NCBI GenBank assembly: GCA_036638975.1
Contig: JAVWJP010000001.1
Span: 62,001 to 126,000 of the forward strand
DNA: 64,000 nucleotides
Source: JAVWJP01 sp036638975
Lineage (GTDB): Bacteria; Bacillota; Clostridia; Oscillospirales; Ruminococcaceae
Reading direction: 5' to 3'
Shown: positions 43,610-52,680 of the stretch, piece by piece
Numbering within the stretch: position 1 is the first letter of the stretch
How the letters are laid out: the number at the start of each line of letters is the position of its first letter
The notes under the pieces: generated by a model
The model's input: the letters and a program-made list of their open reading frames with translations, nothing else
Databases searched by the model: none
What the model was told of the DNA's origin: nothing
Program-made: the position numbers and the translations under genes

Positions 43610-44500
43610 TTATTTTTCAGAGCGTATTATTACCGATGAAGCATATTCAGATGGTGTCATACCTGTTATTTTTTTAAAATGCCGCGAAAAATAATGTATA
43701 GAGCTGTACCCTAAATCGTTGGCTATTCCTGTAAAATTTAGTGTACCCTCGCGTATTTTCTGTTTTGCTGCTGTTATTTTCAGTCGCCCGTAATAATCCA
43801 TTACACCGCCGCCGCTCTTTTCTCTAAATATTTTTTGAAGATAAGAACGTCCCACTAAATTGTCATGGCATACATCGTCAAGCGTTATATGGTTGCGAAC
43901 ATTTTCTTCAAGATAAGCAGTAATTTTATTGAAAACATCGCTTATTTCTTTTTCTTGAAATGACGAAGTTATTTTAGTACTTGGCTGCTGCTGGTCACCG
44001 CGTCGTATAAGTAAAATAAGCATAAGCTCAAGGCAAAGCTTTATCATTTGCTCGGAGGCAAAGGGCGTGTCTGTCCGTTTTTCAAGCATTCTTAGGTCCG
44101 GATTGCTTAGCGGTGACGAAAAAGTTTGCTTCGCTTCGTCCAAAATAGAGCCTAAAAGATTACGTTCATTATCGCTGATTGTAAGTATTTTTTCTTCAAA
44201 AAAGCGTATAGCGGGGGAGCTGCATTCAAAAGATATTACAATGAGATTAGGCGCTACACGGCCATTTGCCCACAGGTTATGAAATTCCATGGGCTTATGG
44301 AAGATTATGTCACCTTTTTTCAGGAGATAACGGGTTTCTCCTGCGGTTACTTCAACCTCACCCTTGTCAACATAAAGCAGCTCCCAAAAATCGTGCACCT
44401 CGCCGCTAAAGAAGTAATCGCTTGTGTATTCAAAATAATGAACTGTAACAAGCTTGTCTATTATTATTTCTTGTTCTAAATCGGTACTTGTATAGCCCAT
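43610..44500 (-). CDS. AraC-family transcriptional regulator with N-terminal cupin
   Basis: Probable sugar-responsive regulator of the GNB/LNB genes. The start ATG at 44500 has AGGAGGA upstream, giving 296 residues. The N-terminal cupin sensor (about 15-95) has EVTAGETRYLLKKGDIIFHKPMEFH. The C-terminal DNA-binding domain (about 195-296) has two helix-turn-helix units, with ITLDDVCHDNLVGRSYLQKIF and the AraC signature FTGIANDLGYSSIHYFSRHFKKITGMTPSEYAS. It sits between two operons it could control, on the opposite strand to the importer. Confidence 0.9.
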   Translation of the reverse strand: MGYTSTDLEQEIIIDKLVTVHYFEYTSDYFFSGEVHDFWELLYVDKGEVEVTAGETRYLLKKGDIIFHKPMEFHNLWANGRVAPNLIVISFECSSPAIRFFEEKILTISDNERNLLGSILDEAKQTFSSPLSNPDLRMLEKRTDTPFASEQMIKLCLELMLILLIRRGDQQQPSTKITSSFQEKEISDVFNKITAYLEENVRNHITLDDVCHDNLVGRSYLQKIFREKSGGGVMDYYGRLKITAAKQKIREGTLNFTGIANDLGYSSIHYFSRHFKKITGMTPSEYASSVIIRSEK

Positions 44501-44514
44501 GGGCAGTCCTCCTA

Positions 44515-44524
44515 TTTGCACTAT
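44515..44524 (-). promoter_or_regulatory. Variant of the candidate operator over the araC-type gene start
   Basis: ATAGTGCAAATA, one mismatch from ATTGTGCAAAT, with TGTGAAG just before it. The same TGTGAAG precedes the site at 44647. It ends next to the regulator's ribosome site, suggesting autoregulation. Confidence 0.3.
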
Positions 44525-44646
44525 TCTTCACATAAAAACATCTGTCCTATATAAGCAGAAAATGCTGTTTCTACCCTTTTATACTACACTATTTGGTGTT
44601 CTATTGCAAGGTTTTTACATAATTATTGTATAAGCTGTGAAGCAAA

Positions 44647-44657
44647 TTGTGCAAATT
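44647..44657 (+). promoter_or_regulatory. Candidate operator upstream of the GNB/LNB importer
   Basis: ATTGTGCAAAT followed by TTAAT, 139 bp upstream of the binding-protein start, matches the site before the nucleotidyltransferase operon in sequence and orientation. A weak TATTAT -10 follows at about 44699 without a good -35, as expected for an activated promoter. The rest of the 295-bp gap shows no gene. Confidence 0.4.
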
Positions 44658-44795
44658 TAATACAAAAAAGGCTAAATAAATTATCAGCTTTTAATGTTAT
44701 TATAGACTAAGTTGATTAAAGATATGTCCTTGTTTTTGTTACCCAAGGCATAGCTTGCCTTAAAATATCTAACCAATAACTTAGGAGGATTAGAA

Positions 44796-46124
44796 ATGAA
44801 AAAAAGATTACTCTCGTTACTTTGTCTTACTCTTGTAGCGGCAATGCTTCTTACAGCTTGCGGCGCACCGGCAGCGTCTTCTGCAGCACCTGCAGCACCG
44901 GCAGAATCCAAAGCATCTGAGGCTGCACCGGCAGAGCCTGCAAAAACAGGCGAAAAAGCAAAGCTTGTTTATTGGACAATGTGGAACGAAACTGAGCCAC
45001 AAGGTAAAGTTCTTGGCGAAGCAATTGATGCTTATTCCAAGAAGACCGGTGTTAAAGTAGAAGTACAATATAACGGTCGTGATATCCGTAAAACCCTTCA
45101 GCCGGCTCTTGACAACGGCACTGTAATCGACATATTCGATGAAGACGTTGAGCGTGTAAACGGCACATGGGGCAACTACCTCCTCGATTTAGAAGAGATG
45201 GCTGCAAAATCATACGAAGCAACAGGCGGCAAGCCATTTACAGATGTTGTAAGTAAAACACTTATAAATCTTGCCCGTTCATTAGGTCCTAACGGCAAAC
45301 TCTCTACCATTCCTTACCAGCCATCTACATTTGTTGTAATGTACAACAAAGAGATATTTGAAGCTGCCGGAATTAAAGAAATGCCTAAAACTTGGGACGA
45401 GTTCCTTGCAGTTTGCGAAAAAATTAAAGCTGCCGGCAAAACTCCTATAACTGTAGATGACGCTTACATTGGCGCTCTTACAGGTTACCATCTTGACAGA
45501 ATTATCGGTAAAGATGCAACAGTGGCACTTTCTACAAGCAAGAGCTGGGACAACCCCGGCGTGCTCAAGTTTGCACAAGACTGGGAGAACATGGCTAAAA
45601 AAGGCTATATCTCTGCTAAAGCCGCTGCAAACGTATTCCCACAGGGACAGCTTGAAGAAATTGCAACAGAGTCCACAGCAATGTACTTAAACGGCACATG
45701 GCTTCCTAACGAAATTAAAGACACAGCAAAGCCTGATTTCAAATGGGGTTCATTTGCATATCCGGCAGTAGCACCGGAAGGTGACGGTCCTGAGGCGAAC
45801 AACTTTGGCGCACAGTGCATCGGCATCAACAAAGCTACAAAATACCCACAAGAAGCATTTGATCTTATCGTTTGGCTTACAACAGGCGAATGGGATAATA
45901 AGCTTGCCGCAGAATCTATGGGCGTACCTATGGGCAACGATTCCACATGGCCTGTACAGCTTGCAGATGCTAAAGTAGTTCTTGATTCCACAAAAACAAG
46001 ACTTCCTTGGGCTTGCGGTATGGAAACAGACGCTGACGTTCATGCAAGAGTTAAAGAAAACTTCCAGAAGCTCATATCCGGCACAATTGATGCCAATGGT
46101 TATGTAAAAGCTATGAAAGGCTAA
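44796..46124 (+). CDS. Extracellular sugar-binding lipoprotein of the GNB/LNB ABC importer
   Basis: Family 1 solute-binding protein predicted to capture galacto-N-biose/lacto-N-biose-type disaccharides. The 442 residues begin with a lipoprotein signal, lipobox LTAC with Cys at residue 22, then an Ala/Pro/Ser/Glu-rich linker (about 24-52). The mature domain opens KLVYWTMWNETEPQGKVL and has the family element VVMYNKEIFEAAGI. AGGAGG precedes the ATG. A hairpin separates it from the permeases. Confidence 0.9.
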   Translation: MKKRLLSLLCLTLVAAMLLTACGAPAASSAAPAAPAESKASEAAPAEPAKTGEKAKLVYWTMWNETEPQGKVLGEAIDAYSKKTGVKVEVQYNGRDIRKTLQPALDNGTVIDIFDEDVERVNGTWGNYLLDLEEMAAKSYEATGGKPFTDVVSKTLINLARSLGPNGKLSTIPYQPSTFVVMYNKEIFEAAGIKEMPKTWDEFLAVCEKIKAAGKTPITVDDAYIGALTGYHLDRIIGKDATVALSTSKSWDNPGVLKFAQDWENMAKKGYISAKAAANVFPQGQLEEIATESTAMYLNGTWLPNEIKDTAKPDFKWGSFAYPAVAPEGDGPEANNFGAQCIGINKATKYPQEAFDLIVWLTTGEWDNKLAAESMGVPMGNDSTWPVQLADAKVVLDSTKTRLPWACGMETDADVHARVKENFQKLISGTIDANGYVKAMKG

Positions 46125-46176
46125 TATTCTTTAATACAAAACAGCGCACCCAAAAGCAAAGATTATGTATTTATAA

Positions 46177-46216
46177 GGGCGGCGGCATCGTATATACGCT
46201 GCCGCCCTTTTTTTAT
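46177..46216 (+). terminator. Terminator-like hairpin after the binding-protein gene
   Basis: GGGCGGCGGCAT/GCTGCCGCCC stem, short loop, then seven T. Partial readthrough would produce an excess of binding protein over permeases. Confidence 0.85.
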
Positions 46217-46273
46217 GATTTTATTCTCTTGCGGTAAATAGCCCATAACGTTCAAAGAATTAGGGGGGTCTGT

Positions 46274-47176
46274 ATGAAAAAGAACAAAACCATGATGGTC
46301 GTCTTTTTGACGCCTGCTGTGCTAAGTTATCTTATTGTGTTTTTTTACCCGACGCTTCGCACAATTATTATGAGCTTTTTTAAGGTGGAGGGTGTTTCTG
46401 ACCCTGTTTCCACTTGGAGCTTTTTTGGTCTTGGCAACTTTAAAACAATATTCACAACTTCGCCTCTTTTTGTTCAGTCAATGGTAAATATAGGCAGAAT
46501 ATGGCTTATCGGCGGGATAGCCGTAATGCTTTTGTCACTGATGTTTGCTGTTATTCTTACCAGTGGTGTACGCTGCAAAAGCTTTTTCCGTTCGGCAATC
46601 TATTTGCCCAACGTAGTTTCGGCAGTGGCAATGGGAGCTATGTGGATTAACTATGTCTTTAATGCCGATTTTGGACTTTTTAATAAAATATTTGGTCTTT
46701 TCGGTTTTAAAAATACCCTTTGGACAGGTCCTGACATGATATTTTGGAGTATGCTTATAGCATATTGCTTTGGTATGGTAGGCTATCATATGCTTATTTT
46801 TATGAGCGGTATAGAGCGTATTCCGGTAGATTTTTATGAGGCCGCCACTATAGAGGGTGCCAATGTATGGAAAAAATTTACAAAAATAACCCTTCCGCTT
46901 TTACGCGGAGTCATTCGTACCAATATTGTTATGTGGACAGTAAGTACAGTCGGGTTCTTTATTTGGAGCCAGGTGTTTTCACCTGTAAACCTAAGCAGCG
47001 GTACAGTTACACCAATGGCTTATATGTATGAGCTGGTGTTTGGTGCAAGCTCGTCTGCCGTTACTGTAAGAGATTCCGGTGCCGGTGCCGCTATAGGTGT
47101 GGTAATGACGCTTATTGTTGTAGTGGTGTTTATGTGTACAAACTTTATTGTCAAAAATGACGATGTTGAACTTTAA
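46274..47176 (+). CDS. ABC sugar importer permease (MalF/UgpA type)
   Basis: A 300-residue inner-membrane permease with six predicted spans. The EAA-like coupling loop is DFYEAATIEGANVWKKFTKITLPLLRG (about 192-218). GGGGGG precedes the ATG. It works with the permease starting at 47193, and no ATPase is encoded in the cluster, so a shared MsmK/UgpC-type ATPase elsewhere is expected, as in many Firmicute CUT1 importers. Confidence 0.93.
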   Translation: MKKNKTMMVVFLTPAVLSYLIVFFYPTLRTIIMSFFKVEGVSDPVSTWSFFGLGNFKTIFTTSPLFVQSMVNIGRIWLIGGIAVMLLSLMFAVILTSGVRCKSFFRSAIYLPNVVSAVAMGAMWINYVFNADFGLFNKIFGLFGFKNTLWTGPDMIFWSMLIAYCFGMVGYHMLIFMSGIERIPVDFYEAATIEGANVWKKFTKITLPLLRGVIRTNIVMWTVSTVGFFIWSQVFSPVNLSSGTVTPMAYMYELVFGASSSAVTVRDSGAGAAIGVVMTLIVVVVFMCTNFIVKNDDVEL

Positions 47177-47192
47177 GAGAGGAGGCACGATT

Positions 47193-48062
47193 ATGGCAAA
47201 AGAGAAAAAAATGAAACAACCAATTAACTGGAAGAAAGAAGCAATACTTGCACCCGGATACATAATAACAGGGCTTTGGGTGCTGTTTACTTTTATGCTT
47301 ATAGGCTGGATTTTTCTTGCATCGCTTTCTACGACCAGAGAAATTTTTACAGGTAATATTTTCGCATTTGAATCGGGCTTTCACTTTGAGAACTATGTAA
47401 AAGCATGGAAAACCAATAAAGTTTCGGTTTATTTTATGAACTCCTTGCTTTACACATTGGTGTCGTGTTTTTTAGTGGTGTGCGTTTCTGCGCCCGCTGC
47501 ATATGTACTTTCAAGATTTAAGTTTAGAGGTAACGGGCTTATCCAAAATATGTTTGTGGCAGCGTTGGGCGTTCCTGTTATAATGATAATTATGCCGCTT
47601 TTTGCTGTTGTTTCATCTCTTAAACTTACTAATTCAAGGGGACTTTTAATATTCCTTTACATTTGCATGAATGTTCCGTTTACTATTTTCTTTTTGGTAA
47701 CATTCTTTAAAAACCTCTCTGTTTCGTTTGAGGAGGCTGCCGCAATAGATGGATGCAGCCCTATGAAAACATTTTGGGTCATTATGCTGCCGCTTGTTCA
47801 GCCGGGCATAATAACCGTAACAATTTTCAACTTTATTACTATTTGGAACGAATATTTTATGGCGCTTATATTTGCAAATAACTCTAAGCTGCGCCCTGTT
47901 GCGGTTGGTCTTTACTCTATGATACAATCCATGAAATATACCGGTGACTGGGCGGGAATGTTTGCATCTGTAGTTATCGTTTTTTTGCCGACATTTATAC
48001 TTTATATTTTCCTTTCGGAAAAAATTATCGCCGGCGTTACAGGTGGAGCTATAAAGGGTTAA
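47193..48062 (+). CDS. ABC sugar importer permease (MalG/UgpE type)
   Basis: A 289-residue partner permease. The start ATG at 47193 has GAGGAGG upstream; an earlier ATG at 47148 lies within the first permease gene and lacks a ribosome site. Six predicted spans, and the EAA loop SFEEAAAIDGCSPMKTFWVIMLPLVQPG (about 175-202). It is followed by a terminator, so the importer operon ends here. Confidence 0.93.
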   Translation: MAKEKKMKQPINWKKEAILAPGYIITGLWVLFTFMLIGWIFLASLSTTREIFTGNIFAFESGFHFENYVKAWKTNKVSVYFMNSLLYTLVSCFLVVCVSAPAAYVLSRFKFRGNGLIQNMFVAALGVPVIMIIMPLFAVVSSLKLTNSRGLLIFLYICMNVPFTIFFLVTFFKNLSVSFEEAAAIDGCSPMKTFWVIMLPLVQPGIITVTIFNFITIWNEYFMALIFANNSKLRPVAVGLYSMIQSMKYTGDWAGMFASVVIVFLPTFILYIFLSEKIIAGVTGGAIKG

Positions 48063-48106
48063 ATCCAAAATGGGTTATGAATAATTTTGCGGTATTGCGC
48101 TGCAAG

Positions 48107-48142
48107 GAGAAGCTCGTACCTGTCGGTGCGGGCTTCTCTTTT
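48107..48142 (+). terminator. Rho-independent terminator after the importer permeases
   Basis: Stem GAGAAGCTCGTACC with GGTGCGGGCTTCTC, followed by TTTTA. Confidence 0.8.
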
Positions 48143-48234
48143 ATGATATTATTAATTTTTATTTAAGACGCGTGCTACGCACATACGCAATTAATAACAA
48201 TAGCTAATATTTAATCATTTTTTTGTCAATCTTA

Positions 48235-48263
48235 TTGTTAATTGCATCATTAAAGTGTATTAT
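48235..48263 (+). promoter_or_regulatory. Possible promoter of the DUF5107-GH112 unit
   Basis: TTGTTA (48235-48240) and TATTAT (48258-48263), 17-bp spacer, about 85 bp upstream of the DUF5107 gene. The 288-bp gap around it is AT-rich and has no gene. Confidence 0.45.
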
Positions 48264-48349
48264 ATTAATTATCAGAACAAGGATTTTTAATATCTGATGC
48301 CTAATATTAGCTGAACTTTTTGTATAAATAAAAAATGAGGAGAAACCTT

Positions 48350-50377
48350 ATGAAGCCATATTCTTCTACCCTGCGTTTACCGGCGGCACTGCCAAAAGCT
48401 TTAAACCCCTTGCCGCCGTTTAGGGCAAGGGCGCATAATAAAAATTTGATTGATGCCGGGCTTTTGCCACAGGAGCTGACAGGCTTTGGCGATGAAACAG
48501 GTTTTTGTGCACTTCCGTATACAATGCAGGATAATTACAACAGAGAGCTTACAGAACAGGAGCTTGCTACTGTTGTGCTTGAAAACGACTGCTTAAAGGC
48601 AACTTTTCTTGCCGATTACGGCGGCAGGCTGTGGTCACTTTACGATAAAAAAGCAGGACGCGAGTTACTTTTTAAAAACCCTGTATTCCGCACGGCAAAC
48701 CTCGCAATACGAAATGCGTGGTTTTGCGGAGGAATAGAGTGGAATTTAGGACAGTATGGGCATAGCTGCCTTACGTGTGAACCAATGTTTTTTGCTGCTT
48801 GCACAGATGATTGCGGCAACCCGTTTTTGCGTATGTATGAATATGAACGTCAAAAGTGCCTGTTTTTGCAAATAGATTTTCATTTGCCGCAGGGTGCTTC
48901 GTACCTTGCCGCCCACGTTCAAATTATGAACAGTAAAAAAGAAGCTGTGCCTTTGTACTGGTGGACTAATATAGCAGTACCCGAAAACCGCAATGTCCGT
49001 GTGCTTTCAGGCACAAAAGAGGTTATTTATATTTGCCCCGAAACTCAAAAGACAGAGGGTGCAGTGCATGGCTTTGCGCACGGAGAAATGCCATACCTTA
49101 AAACGCTTGGTGGGCTTGATGCAAGCTATCCTAAGAACCTGCCATATTCCAATGAGTATTTTTTTCAAAACCCCGCAAGTCTAAAAAACACTTGGGAGGC
49201 AGCTTTTTATGATGATGGAACTGCTTTTTGGGAGCGCTCAACACAGCAGTTAAGATATCGTAAAATGTTCTGCTGGGGCAATCACACAGGCGGTAAGCAT
49301 TGGAAGCGTTTTCTTTCAGACGATGAAAATGGGGATTATATAGAGATACAGGCAGGTCTTGCACCTACACAGGTTCATGGTGCAACAATTGGCGGCGGCA
49401 AGGTAGTAAGCTTTACACAGGTGTTTGGCGGTTGTACAATGGACAAAAAAACGGCATCCGGCGAATGGGAAACGGCTTGCGACTATGCCTATGATGAGCT
49501 AGATAAACGACTAAGCAGTGAGGAGCTGCAAAGGATTGATGCTGCATTTTTGGCTTTAAGTATTGTGCGTCCTGACGAGATTTTGCATGAAGGCAGCGGT
49601 TGGGGTGCGCTTGAGGCTTTGCGCGATGAAAATATAATACCTATGGGAATGATGTTCCCCAAAAACACGCTTGGTGTTTTGCAGCAGCCATGGACAGAGC
49701 TTTTGCGGACAGGTGCTTTTCCGGCTATTGGAGAAAACGAGCAGCCTACCTCTTGGCTTACCGACAAGCGGTGGCTCGGTATACTTGAAAAATCGCTTGA
49801 GAGCAAGGCTAATCAAAATGCTACGGCATACCTGCATTACGGTGTTATGCTTATAGAAAACGATTGTTGGAAGGAAGCTGTCGTGGCATTGCAGCACTCG
49901 CTTAATATTCTGCCAAGTGCCATAGCACACCGCTGTATGGCACAGGCTTTAGAGGAGCTTGGAAGGGGCAAGGAGGCATGCGAGCAGATAGAAGCTGCGG
50001 TTAAATTAAGCGGAGAAAATGCAAAATCATTTTTTTCAGAGGAATATATTTTGCTGCACAGTGCAGAGGGACAATGGGAAAAAGTGTGGGAGTTTTACGA
50101 AAATTTGCCGCCGCAATTAAAACAGGGCGAGCGCATACGGCTTAATATTGCCGAGTCTGCTTTTGAACTGGGCAAAACCGAGTTTTTGGACGAATTATTC
50201 ACAGAATCGTTTGCAACTATGCGCGAGGGCGAAAGCGCCCTGCTTGAGCTTTGGTATAAAAGGCAGGCACAGCTCTTGGCACTGCAAAATGCCTGTGATG
50301 ATTATCGTATGTATATTGACACTGCAAAGGCCGAATGTATACCACCATATAACTTTGATTTTCGTCAAACCCCATAA
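48350..50377 (+). CDS. DUF5107 protein with TPR-like C-terminus
   Basis: A 675-residue cytoplasmic protein of the DUF5107 family, often found with carbohydrate-use genes. The start at 48350 is chosen because GAGGAG lies 6 bp upstream. The N-terminal two-thirds form a galactose-mutarotase-like beta-sandwich (about 85-385: ATFLADYGGRLWSLYDKKAGRELL, then NAWFCGGIEWNLGQYGHS). The C-terminal third (about 470-650) is helical with TPR-like repeats. Its place just before the GH112 gene suggests work on GNB/LNB-derived glycans. No catalytic residues can be assigned. Confidence 0.82.
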   Translation: MKPYSSTLRLPAALPKALNPLPPFRARAHNKNLIDAGLLPQELTGFGDETGFCALPYTMQDNYNRELTEQELATVVLENDCLKATFLADYGGRLWSLYDKKAGRELLFKNPVFRTANLAIRNAWFCGGIEWNLGQYGHSCLTCEPMFFAACTDDCGNPFLRMYEYERQKCLFLQIDFHLPQGASYLAAHVQIMNSKKEAVPLYWWTNIAVPENRNVRVLSGTKEVIYICPETQKTEGAVHGFAHGEMPYLKTLGGLDASYPKNLPYSNEYFFQNPASLKNTWEAAFYDDGTAFWERSTQQLRYRKMFCWGNHTGGKHWKRFLSDDENGDYIEIQAGLAPTQVHGATIGGGKVVSFTQVFGGCTMDKKTASGEWETACDYAYDELDKRLSSEELQRIDAAFLALSIVRPDEILHEGSGWGALEALRDENIIPMGMMFPKNTLGVLQQPWTELLRTGAFPAIGENEQPTSWLTDKRWLGILEKSLESKANQNATAYLHYGVMLIENDCWKEAVVALQHSLNILPSAIAHRCMAQALEELGRGKEACEQIEAAVKLSGENAKSFFSEEYILLHSAEGQWEKVWEFYENLPPQLKQGERIRLNIAESAFELGKTEFLDELFTESFATMREGESALLELWYKRQAQLLALQNACDDYRMYIDTAKAECIPPYNFDFRQTP

Positions 50378-50401
50378 TATATTTTTTAGGAGGACACAAA
50401 A

Positions 50402-52576
50402 ATGAAGCATACAACAGGGCGCGTTACAGTGCCCACCGATGCCGATTTTGCAGAGCAGACGGTAAAAATTATGAAGCGTTGGGGAGCCGACGCAGTGCGC
50501 GATTGTGACGGAACAAAGCTTCCCGCCGAGATTGCAAAATATGCCGAAAAAGTTTACACTACATATTTTTTAACTCGCGGCGACCAAAACTGGGCAAAAG
50601 AGCACCCGGAGGAGCTGCAAGAGCTGTACGTGATGAGCCGTTTTAATACAGCATTTTCTACTGCGTTGGATATAAATATAATGGACGGCTTTTTTGCGCA
50701 GCAGCTTTCGCCGGATACCTTACACGACCCCAAAAAATGGTGGGAGGTTATAGACCGCACGACAGGGGAGCTTGTACCGACGGAAAAGTGGTCTTACAAT
50801 GCAGAAAGCGGTCTTGTCAGCCTTAAAGATATAACGCCTTACCACGAATATACGGTAAGCTTTTTGGTTTATGCAATATGGGACCCTACGCAGATGTATA
50901 ATCATATTACAAATAATTGGGGAGATAAACCTCACGAAATGCCATATGATGCACGTTTACCGCGTACGCAGGAGCATATTTTGCAGGTGCTGGAGCAATG
51001 GTTAAGCGAAAACCCAACGACAAATGTTGTGCGTTTTACTACTTTTTTCTATCATTTTACTTTAGTATTTAATTCGCTGGCAAAAGAAAAATTTGTCGAT
51101 TGGTTTGGCTATTCGGCAAGTGTAAGCCCCGCCTGCCTAGAGGCATTTGAAAAAGAAAAGGGCTATGCCTTGCGACCGGAGGACATTATTGATGAGGGAT
51201 ATTATAATTCTGCATTTCGCGTACCAAGCAAAAAATATTTAGACTTTTTAGATTTTCAAAACAAGTTTGTATGCGAGCTTGCTGCAAAATGTGTCGATAT
51301 GGTGCATAAAAGCGGCAAAGAAGCCATGATGTTTTTAGGTGACAATTGGATAGGAACAGAGCCGTACAGCGAGCATTTTGCAAAGCTTAATATGGACGCT
51401 GTGGTAGGCTCGGTTGGCGGCGGAACAACCTTGCGCCTTATTTCGGAAATACCAAATGTAAAATATACAGAGGGCCGCTTTTTGCCGTACTTCTTCCCCG
51501 ATACATTTCACGAGGGCGGAAACCCCGTGGGCGAGGCAAAAGAAAACTGGCTTACTTCTCGCCGCGCAATTTTACGCAAGCCTGTAGACCGCATAGGCTA
51601 TGGCGGGTATATGCAGCTTGCCGCGCAATTCCCCGACTTTATTGCATATATCGAGCAGGTATGTGAGGAGTTTCGCACACTATATGATAATATAGGCGGC
51701 ACAAAACCATATGTTGCACCATTTAAAGTGGCGGTGCTTAATTGTTGGGGTAAGCTTCGCAGTTGGAGTACCCATATGGTGGCGCATAGCTTGTGGTATA
51801 AGCAAATTTACTCGTACTTAGGCGTGTTGGAAGCACTTAGCGGTATGGCGTTTGACGTAAGCTTTATAAGCTTTGATGACATTCGTAAAGACACGCAATT
51901 ACTCGCGGGATTTGGTGCGGTAATAAATGCAGGTGATGCCGAAACAGCTTTTTCGGGCGGAGAAAACTGGGCAGATTCGACTATCACAGGTGCAGTGCGC
52001 GCTTTTGTGGCACAGGGCGGCGGTTTTGTGGGTATTGGACAGCCGTCGGCACATTTAAAACAAGGACATTTTTTCCAGTTAGCGGGTGTCTTGGGTGTAG
52101 ATGAGGAGCTTGGTTTTTCACTTTCCACAGATAAATACAATAAAACAGAGCACAAGCATTTTATACTTGAGGGCAACGGAAAAGAGCTGGATTTTGGCGA
52201 AGGTATGAAAAATATTTATGCTCTTGACGGCACAGAGGTTATAGTAAACCGCGGCGGAGATATACAGTTGGCTGTAAATAGCTTTGGTAAGGGCAGAAGT
52301 GTGTATATAAGCGGGCTTCCGTACAGTCATAAAAATGCGCGCCTGCTTTACCGTTCGCTTTTTTGGGCGGCAGGGCACGAGAACGAGCTGCACCGCTGGT
52401 TTAGCCAAAACCCGGCTACCGAGTGTAACGCTTACCCTGAGCGCAACCTGTATTGTGTAGTAAATAACACAGAAGAACCGCAGGAAACAACTGTTTATAA
52501 AGGTGATGGCGGCAGTATTTGGCTGGAGCTTAAACCATGCGAGGTTCATTGGGCAAAGATAGACCCTATAAAATAA
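50402..52576 (+). CDS. 1,3-beta-galactosyl-N-acetylhexosamine phosphorylase (GH112)
   Basis: Phosphorolyses galacto-N-biose or lacto-N-biose I to galactose 1-phosphate and GalNAc or GlcNAc in the cytoplasm. The 724 residues match GH112. The N-terminus TGRVTVPTDADFAEQTVKIM and WGADAVRDCDGTKLP (about 27-41) is diagnostic. The TIM-barrel (to about 440) has the FFYHFTLVFN segment (about 217-226), and VGGGTTLR (about 341-348). A beta-galactosidase-trimerisation-like domain follows (about 440-660). AGGAGG precedes the ATG; no signal peptide, so the disaccharide is imported first. It is the last gene before a terminator. Confidence 0.93.
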   Translation: MKHTTGRVTVPTDADFAEQTVKIMKRWGADAVRDCDGTKLPAEIAKYAEKVYTTYFLTRGDQNWAKEHPEELQELYVMSRFNTAFSTALDINIMDGFFAQQLSPDTLHDPKKWWEVIDRTTGELVPTEKWSYNAESGLVSLKDITPYHEYTVSFLVYAIWDPTQMYNHITNNWGDKPHEMPYDARLPRTQEHILQVLEQWLSENPTTNVVRFTTFFYHFTLVFNSLAKEKFVDWFGYSASVSPACLEAFEKEKGYALRPEDIIDEGYYNSAFRVPSKKYLDFLDFQNKFVCELAAKCVDMVHKSGKEAMMFLGDNWIGTEPYSEHFAKLNMDAVVGSVGGGTTLRLISEIPNVKYTEGRFLPYFFPDTFHEGGNPVGEAKENWLTSRRAILRKPVDRIGYGGYMQLAAQFPDFIAYIEQVCEEFRTLYDNIGGTKPYVAPFKVAVLNCWGKLRSWSTHMVAHSLWYKQIYSYLGVLEALSGMAFDVSFISFDDIRKDTQLLAGFGAVINAGDAETAFSGGENWADSTITGAVRAFVAQGGGFVGIGQPSAHLKQGHFFQLAGVLGVDEELGFSLSTDKYNKTEHKHFILEGNGKELDFGEGMKNIYALDGTEVIVNRGGDIQLAVNSFGKGRSVYISGLPYSHKNARLLYRSLFWAAGHENELHRWFSQNPATECNAYPERNLYCVVNNTEEPQETTVYKGDGGSIWLELKPCEVHWAKIDPIK

Positions 52577-52579
52577 AAG

Positions 52580-52629
52580 AAAACGCCCTTGAAAATGGCT
52601 TTTAAAGTCATTTTCAAGGGCGCTTTTTT
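52580..52629 (+). terminator. Rho-independent terminator after GH112
   Basis: Perfect stem ACGCCCTTGAAAATG with CATTTTCAAGGGCGC, followed by seven T; A-rich on the other side, so it may also serve the convergent gene at 52681. Confidence 0.88.
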
Positions 52630-52680
52630 AAGTTTTTTGAAAGTTGATTTGTCACAGCTTTTTAAAAGTAATGCTGATTT

